64,000 nt of DNA, from the NCBI GenBank assembly GCA_030149815.1, contig JASLHI010000019.1, forward strand, positions 62,001-126,000. Reading direction: 5' to 3'. Numbering within the stretch: position 1 is the stretch's first letter; each line of letters opens with the position of its first letter. The DNA is from Aquirhabdus sp. (GTDB lineage Bacteria > Pseudomonadota > Gammaproteobacteria > Pseudomonadales > Moraxellaceae). Of this stretch, positions 26,514-35,067 are shown in pieces. Under the pieces are notes generated by a model. The model was not told the DNA's origin and did no database searches. It worked only from the letters and a program-made list of their open reading frames with translations. A program made the position numbers and the translations under genes.

Positions 26514-27734
26514 CTAGTCCATCTTACGACCTTTGCTTGCAGCAATACGCAAGCGTAGACCATTCAGACGGATAAAACCTTCTGCGTCTTTTTGGTTATA
26601 TGCACCACGATCATCTTCAAACGTCGCAATGGTTGCATCGAACAGTGTGTCATCAGACTTACGACCTGCAACAGTCACATTGCCTTTATAGAGTTTGACA
26701 CGAACCACACCATTCACTGGCTTCTGTGATTCATCAATCATCACCTGAATCATCTTACGTTCAGGTGACCACCAGTAACCATTGTATACGAGACTCGCAT
26801 AACGTGGCATCAATTCATCTTTCAAATGTGCAACTTCACGGTCAAGAGTAATGGACTCAATCGCACGATGTGCGCGCAGCATGATTGTACCTGCTGGGGT
26901 TTCATAGCAACCACGTGACTTCATACCCACGTAACGATTTTCAACCAAGTCTAAACGGCCAATACCATGCTTGCCACCTAGCTCATTTAATGTCTCCATC
27001 ACTTGTGCTGGAGTCTTCTCTACGCCATCAATTGCAACGATGTCACCCGCTTTGTAGGTGAGTTCAACATATTGCGGCACGCCTGGTGCTTTTTCTGGAC
27101 TAACAGTCCAGCGCCAAATATCTTCTTCTGGCTCCCAGTATGGATCTTCCAAACCGCCGCCTTCATAAGAAATATGAAGCAAGTTTGCATCCATTGAATA
27201 TGGCGATTTCTTACCTGCTTTGGCGAAATCGATTGGAATATTACGTTCTTTGGCGTATTCCATCAGTGTTTCACGTGAGGTTAAATCCCACTCGCGCCAA
27301 GGTGCGATTGTTTTTAAATGCGGAGCAAGTGCAAACGCACCGAGTTCAAAACGTACTTGATCATTACCCTTACCTGTTGCGCCATGGCTGATGTATTCCG
27401 CACCATGTTCTTTGGCAATTTCAACAAGGCGTTTTGCAATCAATGGACGTGCAATCGAAGTCCCGAGTAAATACTCACCTTCATAAATAGCATTCGCACG
27501 GAACATCGGGAATACATAATCACGCGCAAACTCTTCACGCAAATCTTCAATGTGAATGGACTTCACGCCCATTTGCTGTGCTTTTGCACGTGCTGGCTCG
27601 ACTTCCTCACCCTGACCGATATCGGCAGTAAAGGTAATCACTTCAGCATCATATTTCTCTTGTAGCCACGTCAAAATGACTGAGGTATCTAGACCGCCTG
27701 AATAGGCAAGTACAACTTTACGCTTTTCCGCCAT
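26514..27734 (-). CDS. argG: argininosuccinate synthase
   Basis: 406 aa, standard length. Couples citrulline and aspartate with ATP in arginine synthesis. The N-terminal N-type ATP pyrophosphatase loop VLAYSGGLDTSVI and the segments EYISHGATGKGNDQVRFE and SRGCYETPAGTIM are intact. It is separate from argD (50610) and transcribed alone toward a shared terminator. ATG 27734 gives the family start MAEKRKVVLAYSGG. Confidence 0.98.
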   Translation of the reverse strand: MAEKRKVVLAYSGGLDTSVILTWLQEKYDAEVITFTADIGQGEEVEPARAKAQQMGVKSIHIEDLREEFARDYVFPMFRANAIYEGEYLLGTSIARPLIAKRLVEIAKEHGAEYISHGATGKGNDQVRFELGAFALAPHLKTIAPWREWDLTSRETLMEYAKERNIPIDFAKAGKKSPYSMDANLLHISYEGGGLEDPYWEPEEDIWRWTVSPEKAPGVPQYVELTYKAGDIVAIDGVEKTPAQVMETLNELGGKHGIGRLDLVENRYVGMKSRGCYETPAGTIMLRAHRAIESITLDREVAHLKDELMPRYASLVYNGYWWSPERKMIQVMIDESQKPVNGVVRVKLYKGNVTVAGRKSDDTLFDATIATFEDDRGAYNQKDAEGFIRLNGLRLRIAASKGRKMD

Positions 27735-27902
27735 GAATGTTGTCCGCTAAATTTAAAAAACGAAAATTAAAAACGTGTGGAATGAATCAAAAAAGGCATT
27801 CTTAAGTCGCGACATTCTACATGAAAGCAATCCATGACGCAGCAAATTCAATCATTCAACAATAATGACAAATGAGGGTAGAAACTGTGCAGAATACTTT
27901 AG

Positions 27903-29273
27903 TTAAGCATGTTCAGGTTTAATTAAATGAAACTCACGAACGCGATGACGTCCAGCAGTTTTAGCTTTATAAACAGCTTCATCAGCTTGATGAATAAACT
28001 CTGCTATTGTAATTTCTTCATCATGAACGGAATAAGTCGACACCCCAATACTAACCGTGACGTGTTTCTCTGCTTTTGATTTTTTATGCTCGATATCGAG
28101 TTCATCTACAGATTTCAAAATTCGATCAGCAACTGCACGCGCACCTGCAATTGGAGTATTTGGTAATAAGACAATAAATTCTTCGCCACCATACCTTGCC
28201 GCAACATCCGTACTTCTTGTTAGTACTTGACGTAGCGTATGCGCAACAGCAATCAGTGCTTCATCGCCTTGCAAATGCCCATAATAGTCGTTGTAAGCCT
28301 TAAAATGATCAATATCCACAAAAATGACTGATATTGGCTCACCAGAACGATGTGCTCGCTCCCACTCATTATCCATACGTTCATTAAAGAAACGTCGATT
28401 TGCTAAACCCGTCATCGGATCTTCGCGAGACAAACGTTCGAGCTCTTTACTCATCCGTTCCGCTTCTGCTTTGTCTAAAGCCAATAAACGTGCTTGCAGA
28501 AAATTCTCACGCTCTTTGGCGACATTGGCATGTCCAACGACATAACCAATAAAATTAATGAGTCCAATATAGTAAAAATATCGAGTGATCTCCTCATTGG
28601 AATACCAGACAAAGTCATAGCTCGCAGTTTGTGCATAAGCGATCAACATTGCCAAAAAACCAGCGCTAAGACCAATCAATAATACAAACTTCGGTTTCAT
28701 CCCGAGAATAAAATAAATCAACACATAAACAAGAATGACGTCATACGTTGCAGCTTGTGCAACCAAGGGCGTTTTAAATTGTAAAGAGAAATAGGCCGTA
28801 GACAGTACGCCAACAAAAGCAACCACCCCAACAATCAGGTAAAAATTATTTTTGGAAAATGATTTCTTTAATAATATGGGTAGCGCACTTAAACAAAGAA
28901 TGCCAATACCGTAAATATAAGCAAGGTTATACAACTCATGAGTGCGAAAAGATTCCCAACTCAAGAAATAAACTAAAGGTAGGCTAATCAAGCCCAGTAA
29001 TATATAGACAACCGTCGAAGGTAAAACAATCCCAATAATTAAGTTTACTGTACGTTCCGCCAAGCCACGCCAAAACATCGCCTCCATTTCAGGTTGGAAT
29101 CGACGTAAAAGAATGCGACGCTCTGACAATAAGCTACGAATTAAGGCACCTTCTTGCAGAGTCGAAACTTCCGATTGTTTTTTTTTCAAATCTATCTCTA
29201 TATATAAAGTCTTAAAATAAAAAAGACTATTCGCTCCACCTATAACCTTCCTACCATAACAAAAAAAAACCAT
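27903..29273 (-). CDS. membrane diguanylate cyclase (GGDEF) with intact I-site
   Basis: Up to 456 aa. About six hydrophobic spans between residues 75 and 255 form a sensor of unknown ligand, then a short coiled linker (EAERMSKELERLSRED) and the GGDEF domain: DPMTGLANRRFFNE, VDIDHFKAYND and catalytic YGGEEF. Makes the second messenger c-di-GMP. An inhibitory RxxD site (RSTD) sits five residues before GGEEF, so product feedback is expected. The same architecture recurs at 48484-49824. The true start is uncertain, as the first ~40 residues are poor and no good ribosome site is seen. Confidence 0.9.
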   Translation of the reverse strand: MVFFCYGRKVIGGANSLFYFKTLYIEIDLKKKQSEVSTLQEGALIRSLLSERRILLRRFQPEMEAMFWRGLAERTVNLIIGIVLPSTVVYILLGLISLPLVYFLSWESFRTHELYNLAYIYGIGILCLSALPILLKKSFSKNNFYLIVGVVAFVGVLSTAYFSLQFKTPLVAQAATYDVILVYVLIYFILGMKPKFVLLIGLSAGFLAMLIAYAQTASYDFVWYSNEEITRYFYYIGLINFIGYVVGHANVAKERENFLQARLLALDKAEAERMSKELERLSREDPMTGLANRRFFNERMDNEWERAHRSGEPISVIFVDIDHFKAYNDYYGHLQGDEALIAVAHTLRQVLTRSTDVAARYGGEEFIVLLPNTPIAGARAVADRILKSVDELDIEHKKSKAEKHVTVSIGVSTYSVHDEEITIAEFIHQADEAVYKAKTAGRHRVREFHLIKPEHA

Positions 29274-29453
29274 GTCTGATAGACGTTCTATCGGGGCTTA
29301 TACAGCATATATCTTTTGATTGTAAAATCATCATTATTCTGCTGAATAACATCAGATCTTCAAAATTGCCATACGATATTGCCGTGTTTTGACCAGTCTT
29401 TTCGATTATCATCACACTATTGATTTTTTGAATGGTTTTTTGAGTATTTTATC

Positions 29454-30515
29454 GTGACGACTAATGCAATCCAGACGCTTACTATTACCCAACCAGATGA
29501 TTGGCATATTCATTTGCGCGATGGAGTCGCTTTAGCACGAACCGTTCCAGATATTGCACGTGTCTTTAATCGTGTTATCTGTATGCCGAATCTCGTTCCA
29601 CCTGTGACGACCGTTGATCAGGCCAATGAATATCGCGCGCGCATCATGGCACACGCCCCACAAGGCGTTCAATTTGATCCACGTATGGCCTTATACTTAA
29701 CTGACAATACTAATCCTGCTGAAATTGCAAAGATTAAACAATCCGAATTTGTCCAAGCTGTTAAATATTACCCTGCTGGCGCAACGACCAATTCTCAATC
29801 AGGCGTGACCGACTTAGCCAAAGTCTACCCAGTCATCGCTCAAATGGAAGAACATGGTGTGCCATTCTTACTGCATGGTGAAGTCACACATAACGACATT
29901 GATATCTTCGATCGTGAAAAGCGTTTTGTCGATGACATGCTTCAGCCACTGTTACAGCGCTTTCCAAAATTAAAACTTGTTCTTGAACACATCACGACTG
30001 CTGAAGCCGCTGCATTTGTTCAAGCTCAAGAAGCAAATGTTGCAGCGACAATTACACCGCAGCATCTACTGTTTAATCGCAATCACATGCTGGTCGGTGG
30101 TATTCGTCCGCACTTTTTCTGCTTACCGATTCTGAAACGCCAAACGCATCAAGCCGCGTTGATTCAGGCTGCAACTAGTGGCAGTCCTAAATTTTTCTTA
30201 GGTACTGACAGTGCACCTCACGCGCAAGATAAGAAAGAAAATGCCTGCGGTTGTGCGGGTTGCTACAGCGCACCCATTGCGATTGAGCTCTATGCTGAAG
30301 CATTTGAACAAGCCAATGCTTTGGATAAATTAGAAGGATTTGCAAGTTTCTACGGCGCAGATTTTTATGGTTTACCACGCAATACGCAAAAAATTACTTT
30401 AGTCAAAAAATCTCAGCAAGTTCCAGATTCATATCCGTATCTCGACAACCAACAACTTGTCCCGCTTCGTGCTGGTGAAGCGTTGGCATGGTCTGTGCAA
30501 AGTGAGCGCGGTTAA
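29454..30515 (+). CDS. pyrC: dihydroorotase, type II
   Basis: 353 aa with a GTG start. Closes carbamoyl-aspartate to dihydroorotate in pyrimidine synthesis. Zinc-binding motif DDWHIHLRDG near the N-terminus, the carbamylated lysine region AVKYYPAGATTNS, HGEVTH, VLEHITT and the FLGTDSAPH aspartate are all present. Its stop overlaps the next ATG by one base (TAATG), so pyrC and rnt are translationally coupled, a known pair in Acinetobacter-type genomes. Confidence 0.97.
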   Translation: MTTNAIQTLTITQPDDWHIHLRDGVALARTVPDIARVFNRVICMPNLVPPVTTVDQANEYRARIMAHAPQGVQFDPRMALYLTDNTNPAEIAKIKQSEFVQAVKYYPAGATTNSQSGVTDLAKVYPVIAQMEEHGVPFLLHGEVTHNDIDIFDREKRFVDDMLQPLLQRFPKLKLVLEHITTAEAAAFVQAQEANVAATITPQHLLFNRNHMLVGGIRPHFFCLPILKRQTHQAALIQAATSGSPKFFLGTDSAPHAQDKKENACGCAGCYSAPIAIELYAEAFEQANALDKLEGFASFYGADFYGLPRNTQKITLVKKSQQVPDSYPYLDNQQLVPLRAGEALAWSVQSERG

Positions 30516-31210
30516 TGAGTGACAGTTCTTTGCAAAATCAGAACACAGTAAACGAAACCAAACCAGCGCGTCCAATCATTGGGCAGCGCTTCCGTGGTTT
30601 CTTGCCTGTTGTCGTCGATGTTGAAACCGCAGGGATGGATGCAAGAACCAATGCGTTACTTGAAATTGCCTGTATTCCAATTCTATTTGATGAGAATTAT
30701 CAACTCGTTCCTGGCGAAGCGGTACATGCTCACATTAAACCTTTTGAAGGTTCAAAACTCGACCAGCGTTCTCTCGATTTTATCGGGATTGATCCATACA
30801 ACCCATTTCGTATGGCAGAAGATGAAAAACCTGCATTACTTCGGATTTTCAAATCCCTTGAAAAAACACGTCGCGAGCAAGGCTGTAATCATTGTGTGTT
30901 AGTCGGACATAACGCACACTTTGATTTAGGATTTTTACAAGCAGCGGTTATGCGCACACATACCAAGAATCAAACACCCTTTCATAGTTTTTCAGTATTT
31001 GACACAGTGACTTTGGCTGCAGCGGCATATGGTCAAACCGTATTGGCACGTGCATGTCAGGCAGCAGGTATTCCATTCAGTAATGGCGAAGCTCATGCGG
31101 CGTTGTATGACACGCAAAAAACCGCTGACCTGTTTTGCAAAATCGTTAACGCTTGGCCTGCCATGCAAATTGCAAATAGTGATGAAACTCCTGAGACTAC
31201 GGATGAGTAA
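30515..31210 (+). CDS. rnt: ribonuclease T
   Basis: 231 aa DEDDh exonuclease. Trims 3' ends of tRNAs (CCA turnover) and other stable RNAs as a dimer. Exo motifs: VVDVETAGMD (first Asp and Glu), VGHNAHFDLGFL (second Asp) and GEAHAALYDTQKTADLF (His and last Asp). Coupled to pyrC by a one-base overlap and followed after 33 bases by a Pif1-like helicase gene, so the three may share a transcript. The C-terminal ~15 residues are an acidic tail. Confidence 0.95.
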   Translation: MSDSSLQNQNTVNETKPARPIIGQRFRGFLPVVVDVETAGMDARTNALLEIACIPILFDENYQLVPGEAVHAHIKPFEGSKLDQRSLDFIGIDPYNPFRMAEDEKPALLRIFKSLEKTRREQGCNHCVLVGHNAHFDLGFLQAAVMRTHTKNQTPFHSFSVFDTVTLAAAAYGQTVLARACQAAGIPFSNGEAHAALYDTQKTADLFCKIVNAWPAMQIANSDETPETTDE

Positions 31211-31243
31211 TCATTTCGTCGATATTCAAAACGATCATCAAAG

Positions 31244-32719
31244 ATGAAACCAGAAAATCTAATGGCGCTGACTGCCGAAGCTGGCTTTGTTTTTAATGGC
31301 ATTTTGAATAGTGACATCGACCCAACAGATGATCTCGAACTAAGCTATAGCAAAGATCGAGCAATGCCGATTCGGGAACATCTGCAAACGACCGAACTGA
31401 ATAACATCGATGTACTTCCTGAATATTTACTGATTAAAAAACTCGTAGAACAAAAATTCCCTTTAATCTTTGTGACTGGCGGCGCTGGTACAGGAAAAAG
31501 TACCTTCATTAAATGGCTAATGAAACAGTTTAAAGGCACAGCCTTACTCAGCGCACCAACAGCAATGGCAGCAATCAATATCGAAGGAAAAACCCTTCAC
31601 TCACTCTGTCAATTACCACCTGCTTGGATCGTCAAAAAAGACATCAAACATGCACCTCATCGCAACGACATCAAAGAAGCCAAACTGCTCATCATCGACG
31701 AAGTATCGATGGTGACCGCGAATTTATTGGATGGTGTGAGTGCATTTTTAAGACAAAACCGCGATGGCAATTGCGCATTTGGCGGAATGACGGTCATCAT
31801 GGTCGGTGATCTTTTTCAACTCCCCCCTGTCGTGAGTGAAGCATCTAAACCCTTATTTGATCAAATCTATGGTTCATCCAAATTCTTTAAAGCACGCTGT
31901 TTACGTAATACCGCCTACTACGCCATTGAACTAAAAAAAACATTTCGCCAGTCTGATCAGTTATTTGTAGACATTCTTACGAAAATCCGAGAGCGTGTGG
32001 ATATTGAAGAATCGCTTCGCTATCTGAATGAAGGCTGTACCATTACCGATACGCCACCTATAGATGCGGTCTGGCTATCTCCACGCAATAGTGAAGTAGA
32101 AAGCCGAAATACACGCGAACTCGACAAACTCGATTCAACGGTAAAAACTTATCAGGGCAAACTCACAGGTCAATTCAAAGCAGACCGCCTTCCCTCGCCA
32201 ATGGAACTTGTACTCAAAATTGGCGCACAGGTGATGTTTACCAAAAACGATATGAATCGTCGCTGGATTAATGGTTCAGTCGGTACTGTCGTCAAAATGG
32301 GCGAAGAAAAGATCACCATCAAAATGGCTGGTTCACACAAAAATGTCGACGTCGAACGCGATGAATGGCTTGAATACCAATATCGCTGGGGCATGATTGA
32401 CGAGGAACTTGAACGCTACGAAACAGGAAGTTTTATTCAATTCCCATTAGTTCTGGCGTGGGCAATGACTATTCATAAAAGCCAAGGTCGTACACTCGAA
32501 AAAGTGCATATCAACTTAGGCCAAGGCGCATTCGAAACAGGTCAAACTTACGTTGCGCTAAGTCGTTGTCGCACACTCGAAGGACTATCACTTGCAAGAC
32601 CTTTAGTCGCTGCCGACATTCTTGTCGATCAGGAATCTAAAGAATTTTATCAACATTTACGGGCAATTATTAACAAACTGCCTGCAGATGTCATGATGGA
32701 TAAAATTGAGAATCCCTAA
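31244..32719 (+). CDS. Pif1-like SF1B DNA helicase
   Basis: 491 aa. Walker A in FVTGGAGTGKSTFIKWL, PTAMAAINIEGKTLHS (motif Ia), Walker B LLIIDEVSM, motif III GDLFQLPPV, ELKKTFRQ (motif IV) and the C-terminal AMTIHKSQGRTL and YVALSRCRTLEGL motifs are all intact, in the order of Pif1/RecD2 5'-3' helicases. A ~60-residue N-terminal acidic segment precedes the motor. Pif1 proteins unwind G-quadruplexes and stalled-fork structures; bacterial members are little studied. ATG 31244 has no strong ribosome site (AAAGATGAA). Confidence 0.9.
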   Translation: MKPENLMALTAEAGFVFNGILNSDIDPTDDLELSYSKDRAMPIREHLQTTELNNIDVLPEYLLIKKLVEQKFPLIFVTGGAGTGKSTFIKWLMKQFKGTALLSAPTAMAAINIEGKTLHSLCQLPPAWIVKKDIKHAPHRNDIKEAKLLIIDEVSMVTANLLDGVSAFLRQNRDGNCAFGGMTVIMVGDLFQLPPVVSEASKPLFDQIYGSSKFFKARCLRNTAYYAIELKKTFRQSDQLFVDILTKIRERVDIEESLRYLNEGCTITDTPPIDAVWLSPRNSEVESRNTRELDKLDSTVKTYQGKLTGQFKADRLPSPMELVLKIGAQVMFTKNDMNRRWINGSVGTVVKMGEEKITIKMAGSHKNVDVERDEWLEYQYRWGMIDEELERYETGSFIQFPLVLAWAMTIHKSQGRTLEKVHINLGQGAFETGQTYVALSRCRTLEGLSLARPLVAADILVDQESKEFYQHLRAIINKLPADVMMDKIENP

Positions 32720-32755
32720 AATGATCAATGAACTGGATGAGCCTGACGAAGGCTT

Positions 32756-32766
32756 TTCGACAAGCT
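32756..32766. repeat. single arm of the dispersed TTCGACAAGCT repeat, copy C
   Basis: TTCGACAAGCT, identical to the right arm of the copy at 39307-39365, lies in the short gap between the convergent helicase and nnrD genes next to a small GCC/GGC hairpin. Confidence 0.55.
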
Positions 32767-32797
32767 GAGGAATTACAAAAATAAAATGAAGAAAAAA

Positions 32798-33670
32798 CTA
32801 ATGCAATACCCTCTTATTCAGCACCTGCTTTGACTTATCCACCAACAATTGATTCAGCATTTGACTCACTAAAGTCACAGCAACGCTCGCCGTTAAACCA
32901 ATTGAACCCTGCATTTTTTTGGTATATAAATTTCCAGCTAATCCATGCAGATGCGCGCCCCACGAAGCCGCATCAAACGCACTGAAACGCTGTGCAAGCA
33001 GTGCAGAAATTATACCTGTGAGAACATCACCCTGCCCTGCGACAGCCAACTCAGGCCCACCTGTTCGATTAATCAAATAGCCGCCGTTTGGATGCATAAC
33101 CACCGTATGATAACCTTTGAGCACCGTTATACTGTTATACCGCTCAGCAATTCTATGCGCAGCATCTAATCGGTTACGCTGTACTTCTTCAGTAGTGCAT
33201 CCAAGCAGCCGACCTGCTTCAGCTGGATGTGGCGTTAAAATTGCCATCAATTCACGAGAGGCAATCTTCTGACGATAATCTTCACTTACAGCGATCATGT
33301 TGAGCGCATCAGCATCATATACACTGGGTTTATTTGCATAGGTCAAAGCATGCTCAAGAGCGTTATGCGCCAATTGATCCTGCCCCATGCCTGTACCAAC
33401 TGCCAACGCAGTTGCATCTATCAAATCCTCTCCTGCTGATCGAATCATCAGCTCAGGTGCAAATGGATCTACAGACAAACGCGGATCTAACGCATGAATC
33501 CAAACCTTACCTGTCCCCGCAGCCAATGCGGCTCGACCACATAACAATGCAGCACCCAACATCCCCACATTACCGCCAACGACCGCCACACTGCCATAAC
33601 TTCCTTTATGGCTATCCACTTTGCGAATCAGCGTCATCAATGCCTGATCATTCAGCTCTCTTTGGTGCAT
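32798..33670 (-). CDS. nnrD: ADP/ATP-dependent (S)-NAD(P)H-hydrate dehydratase
   Basis: 290 aa. Repairs hydrated NADH/NADPH back to the active coenzymes. Ribokinase-like motifs: SYGSVAVVGGNVGMLGAALL, LTPHPAEAGRLLG, and the anion hole plus catalytic Asp in AVAGQGDVLTGIISALLAQ (GQGD where GSGD or GAGD is usual). Only the dehydratase domain is present; the NnrE epimerase domain, often fused N-terminally, must be encoded elsewhere. Single gene on the minus strand. Confidence 0.92.
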   Translation of the reverse strand: MHQRELNDQALMTLIRKVDSHKGSYGSVAVVGGNVGMLGAALLCGRAALAAGTGKVWIHALDPRLSVDPFAPELMIRSAGEDLIDATALAVGTGMGQDQLAHNALEHALTYANKPSVYDADALNMIAVSEDYRQKIASRELMAILTPHPAEAGRLLGCTTEEVQRNRLDAAHRIAERYNSITVLKGYHTVVMHPNGGYLINRTGGPELAVAGQGDVLTGIISALLAQRFSAFDAASWGAHLHGLAGNLYTKKMQGSIGLTASVAVTLVSQMLNQLLVDKSKQVLNKRVLH

Positions 33671-33817
33671 TTCACACTCTCTTATCGTTTTTAAACCATG
33701 CTCAACTTACTTGACTCCAAACTAATGCATTTCTGCTAAAAATACGCTAAGTTTCAGATGAATTATTGCTATTTTTTAAATTTTTCATTAAATGGTCACA
33801 TCCTGATCACTATTAAC

Positions 33818-33845
33818 TTGACTTCTCGCAGTATATCTCTACAAT
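33818..33845 (+). promoter_or_regulatory. sigma-70 promoter of tRNA-Glu
   Basis: -35 TTGACT (33818-33823), 16-base spacer, -10 TACAAT (33840-33845); the tRNA begins 28 bases after the -10. Five of six bases match consensus in both boxes. Confidence 0.82.
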
Positions 33846-33872
33846 ACGCGCCTGTTACATGAGTTGCCTTTA

Positions 33873-33948
33873 GTCCCCATCGTCTAGAGGCCTAGGACAT
33901 CACCCTTTCACGGTGAGTACCGGGGTTCGAATCCCCGTGGGGACGCCA
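33873..33948 (+). tRNA. tRNA-Glu (anticodon UUC)
   Basis: 76 nt including encoded CCA. Acceptor stem GTCCCCA pairs with TGGGGAC, the anticodon loop CTTTCAC contains TTC (UUC, glutamate), and the T arm CGGGGTTCGAATCCCCG is canonical. It has its own promoter and terminator and no neighbouring tRNA. Confidence 0.98.
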
Positions 33949-33985
33949 AATTCGAGTAAGTCTACTTAATAGCGAGTTACTTACT

Positions 33986-34021
33986 AAAAAAGCCTAGTGA
34001 TCACCGATCCTAGGCTTTTTT
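33986..34021 (+). terminator. rho-independent terminator of tRNA-Glu
   Basis: AAAAAAGCCTAG pairs with CTAGGCTTTTTT, perfect 12-bp stem with a T-run; symmetrical, so it may also end the convergent membrane protein gene. Confidence 0.88.
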
Positions 34022-34047
34022 ATTGTCTGTTATTTCTCTAACTTCAT

Positions 34048-34446
34048 TTAAATAGCAGGTCGGCGTTCTGCTGGAATTTTTATAAATCCATAAAACTGAA
34101 CAATAAACCATAAAATTTCAAATGCGGCAAAAATCCATGTGATCGGGTTAATGTGATACACAACCAAATAATAGAGAAACCATGTGGAAAATAGCGCTCG
34201 ACCAATAGAATCATAGAAACCATAAATAGGCTGTGGATTTCGTATTCTTAGAATTGACCAGACAATCACAATCGAACCAAACAAATTCACAAACAATAGA
34301 TGTGTAGGCTCAAATGCTGGAGTTGGTGAAATTTTATTCAAATTGTCGTGTACGATTGCAAATGACCACGGCGTGACAAATGGTGCTGTCACAACAAAGT
34401 CATAGATCGCAGAAGCACGTACAATTTTTCGATATTGAGTATCCAT
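34048..34446 (-). CDS. four-helix membrane protein, probable target of the adjacent MerR regulator
   Basis: 132 aa from ATG 34446, preceded by GAAGGTAG; a much longer in-frame reading to 34641 crosses the divergent regulator's promoter and is rejected. Four hydrophobic spans (about residues 10-28, 50-68, 80-98 and 100-120) and a short basic tail ERRPAI. No family recognised; no metal-binding cysteine or histidine clusters. A MerR-type promoter with a 19-bp spacer lies about 65 bases upstream, so the gene should be induced by whatever the MerR protein senses. Confidence 0.78.
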   Translation of the reverse strand: MDTQYRKIVRASAIYDFVVTAPFVTPWSFAIVHDNLNKISPTPAFEPTHLLFVNLFGSIVIVWSILRIRNPQPIYGFYDSIGRALFSTWFLYYLVVYHINPITWIFAAFEILWFIVQFYGFIKIPAERRPAI

Positions 34447-34508
34447 AATTTTTACTACCTTCATGAATAAATAGAATTGAATTTCTGCATTTAATGCTGA
34501 AGAATGCA

Positions 34509-34539
34509 CCTTAAACCTTGGTGTATAGACCAAGGTCAA
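34509..34539 (-). promoter_or_regulatory. MerR-type operator/promoter with 19-bp spacer
   Basis: The perfect palindrome ACCTTGGT-6-ACCAAGGT (34515-34536) lies between -35 TTGACC (34539-34534) and -10-like TTAAGG (34514-34509) reading leftward. The 19-base spacer, two longer than optimal, is the hallmark of promoters that MerR-family activators untwist. Confidence 0.82.
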
Positions 34540-34572
34540 GTGGCTTTTTTCACGTTTTGTTAAGGTGTACAT

Positions 34573-34956
34573 ATGAATATCAGCGAACTTGCAAAAGCGA
34601 CCCAAACAACGACAGACACTATCCGTTATTATGAAAAACAAGGATTGTTAGGAACTCCCTTGCGCCAAGAAAATGGCTATCGATATTATAAAGATGACGA
34701 TATCAGGCGTGTAGACTTTATTCGGCGGGCGCAGACTTTAGGTTTTTCCCTACTCGAAATTAAAGAAGTGATTCCAGAACTGCTGCATGGAAAATTTAAT
34801 CGTAGTGATCTAGAAGCATTATTAAAAAGTAAAATTGAGCAAATTGATGAAAAGATAGAAGCTCTAAACCTTTTAAGAAAAGGACTGATTGATACGTTTA
34901 GCTTATTAAAATGTTCTGTGGATGCACCGCTATCCATCACTCAAGCCACCCCTTAA
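34573..34956 (+). CDS. MerR-family transcriptional regulator
   Basis: 127 aa. N-terminal winged helix-turn-helix: MNISELAKATQTTTDTIRYY, EKQGLL, GYRYYKDDDIRRVDFIRRAQ and LGFSLLEIKE, then a dimerising coiled coil. The effector region is short and has a single cysteine (LLKCSVDAPL), so it lacks the paired cysteines of CueR, ZntR or MerR and probably does not sense those metals through thiolates. AAGGTG precedes the ATG. It is divergent from the membrane protein gene, with the operator in between. Confidence 0.92.
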   Translation: MNISELAKATQTTTDTIRYYEKQGLLGTPLRQENGYRYYKDDDIRRVDFIRRAQTLGFSLLEIKEVIPELLHGKFNRSDLEALLKSKIEQIDEKIEALNLLRKGLIDTFSLLKCSVDAPLSITQATP

Positions 34957-35067
34957 ATGTATATGGATTTGATGGCTAAATATAAAACAATCCACTACGA
35001 TGTAGTCTACTTATAGATTCTTTGCATGAGAAACTGAGACCATTTTTAGCCTAACTAAGACATTCAT

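Noticed and set aside
34447..34641. 65-residue N-terminal extension of the four-helix membrane protein
   Set aside because: It would cover the MerR operator and the start of merR; the ATG at 34446 has a ribosome site and fits the promoter position.
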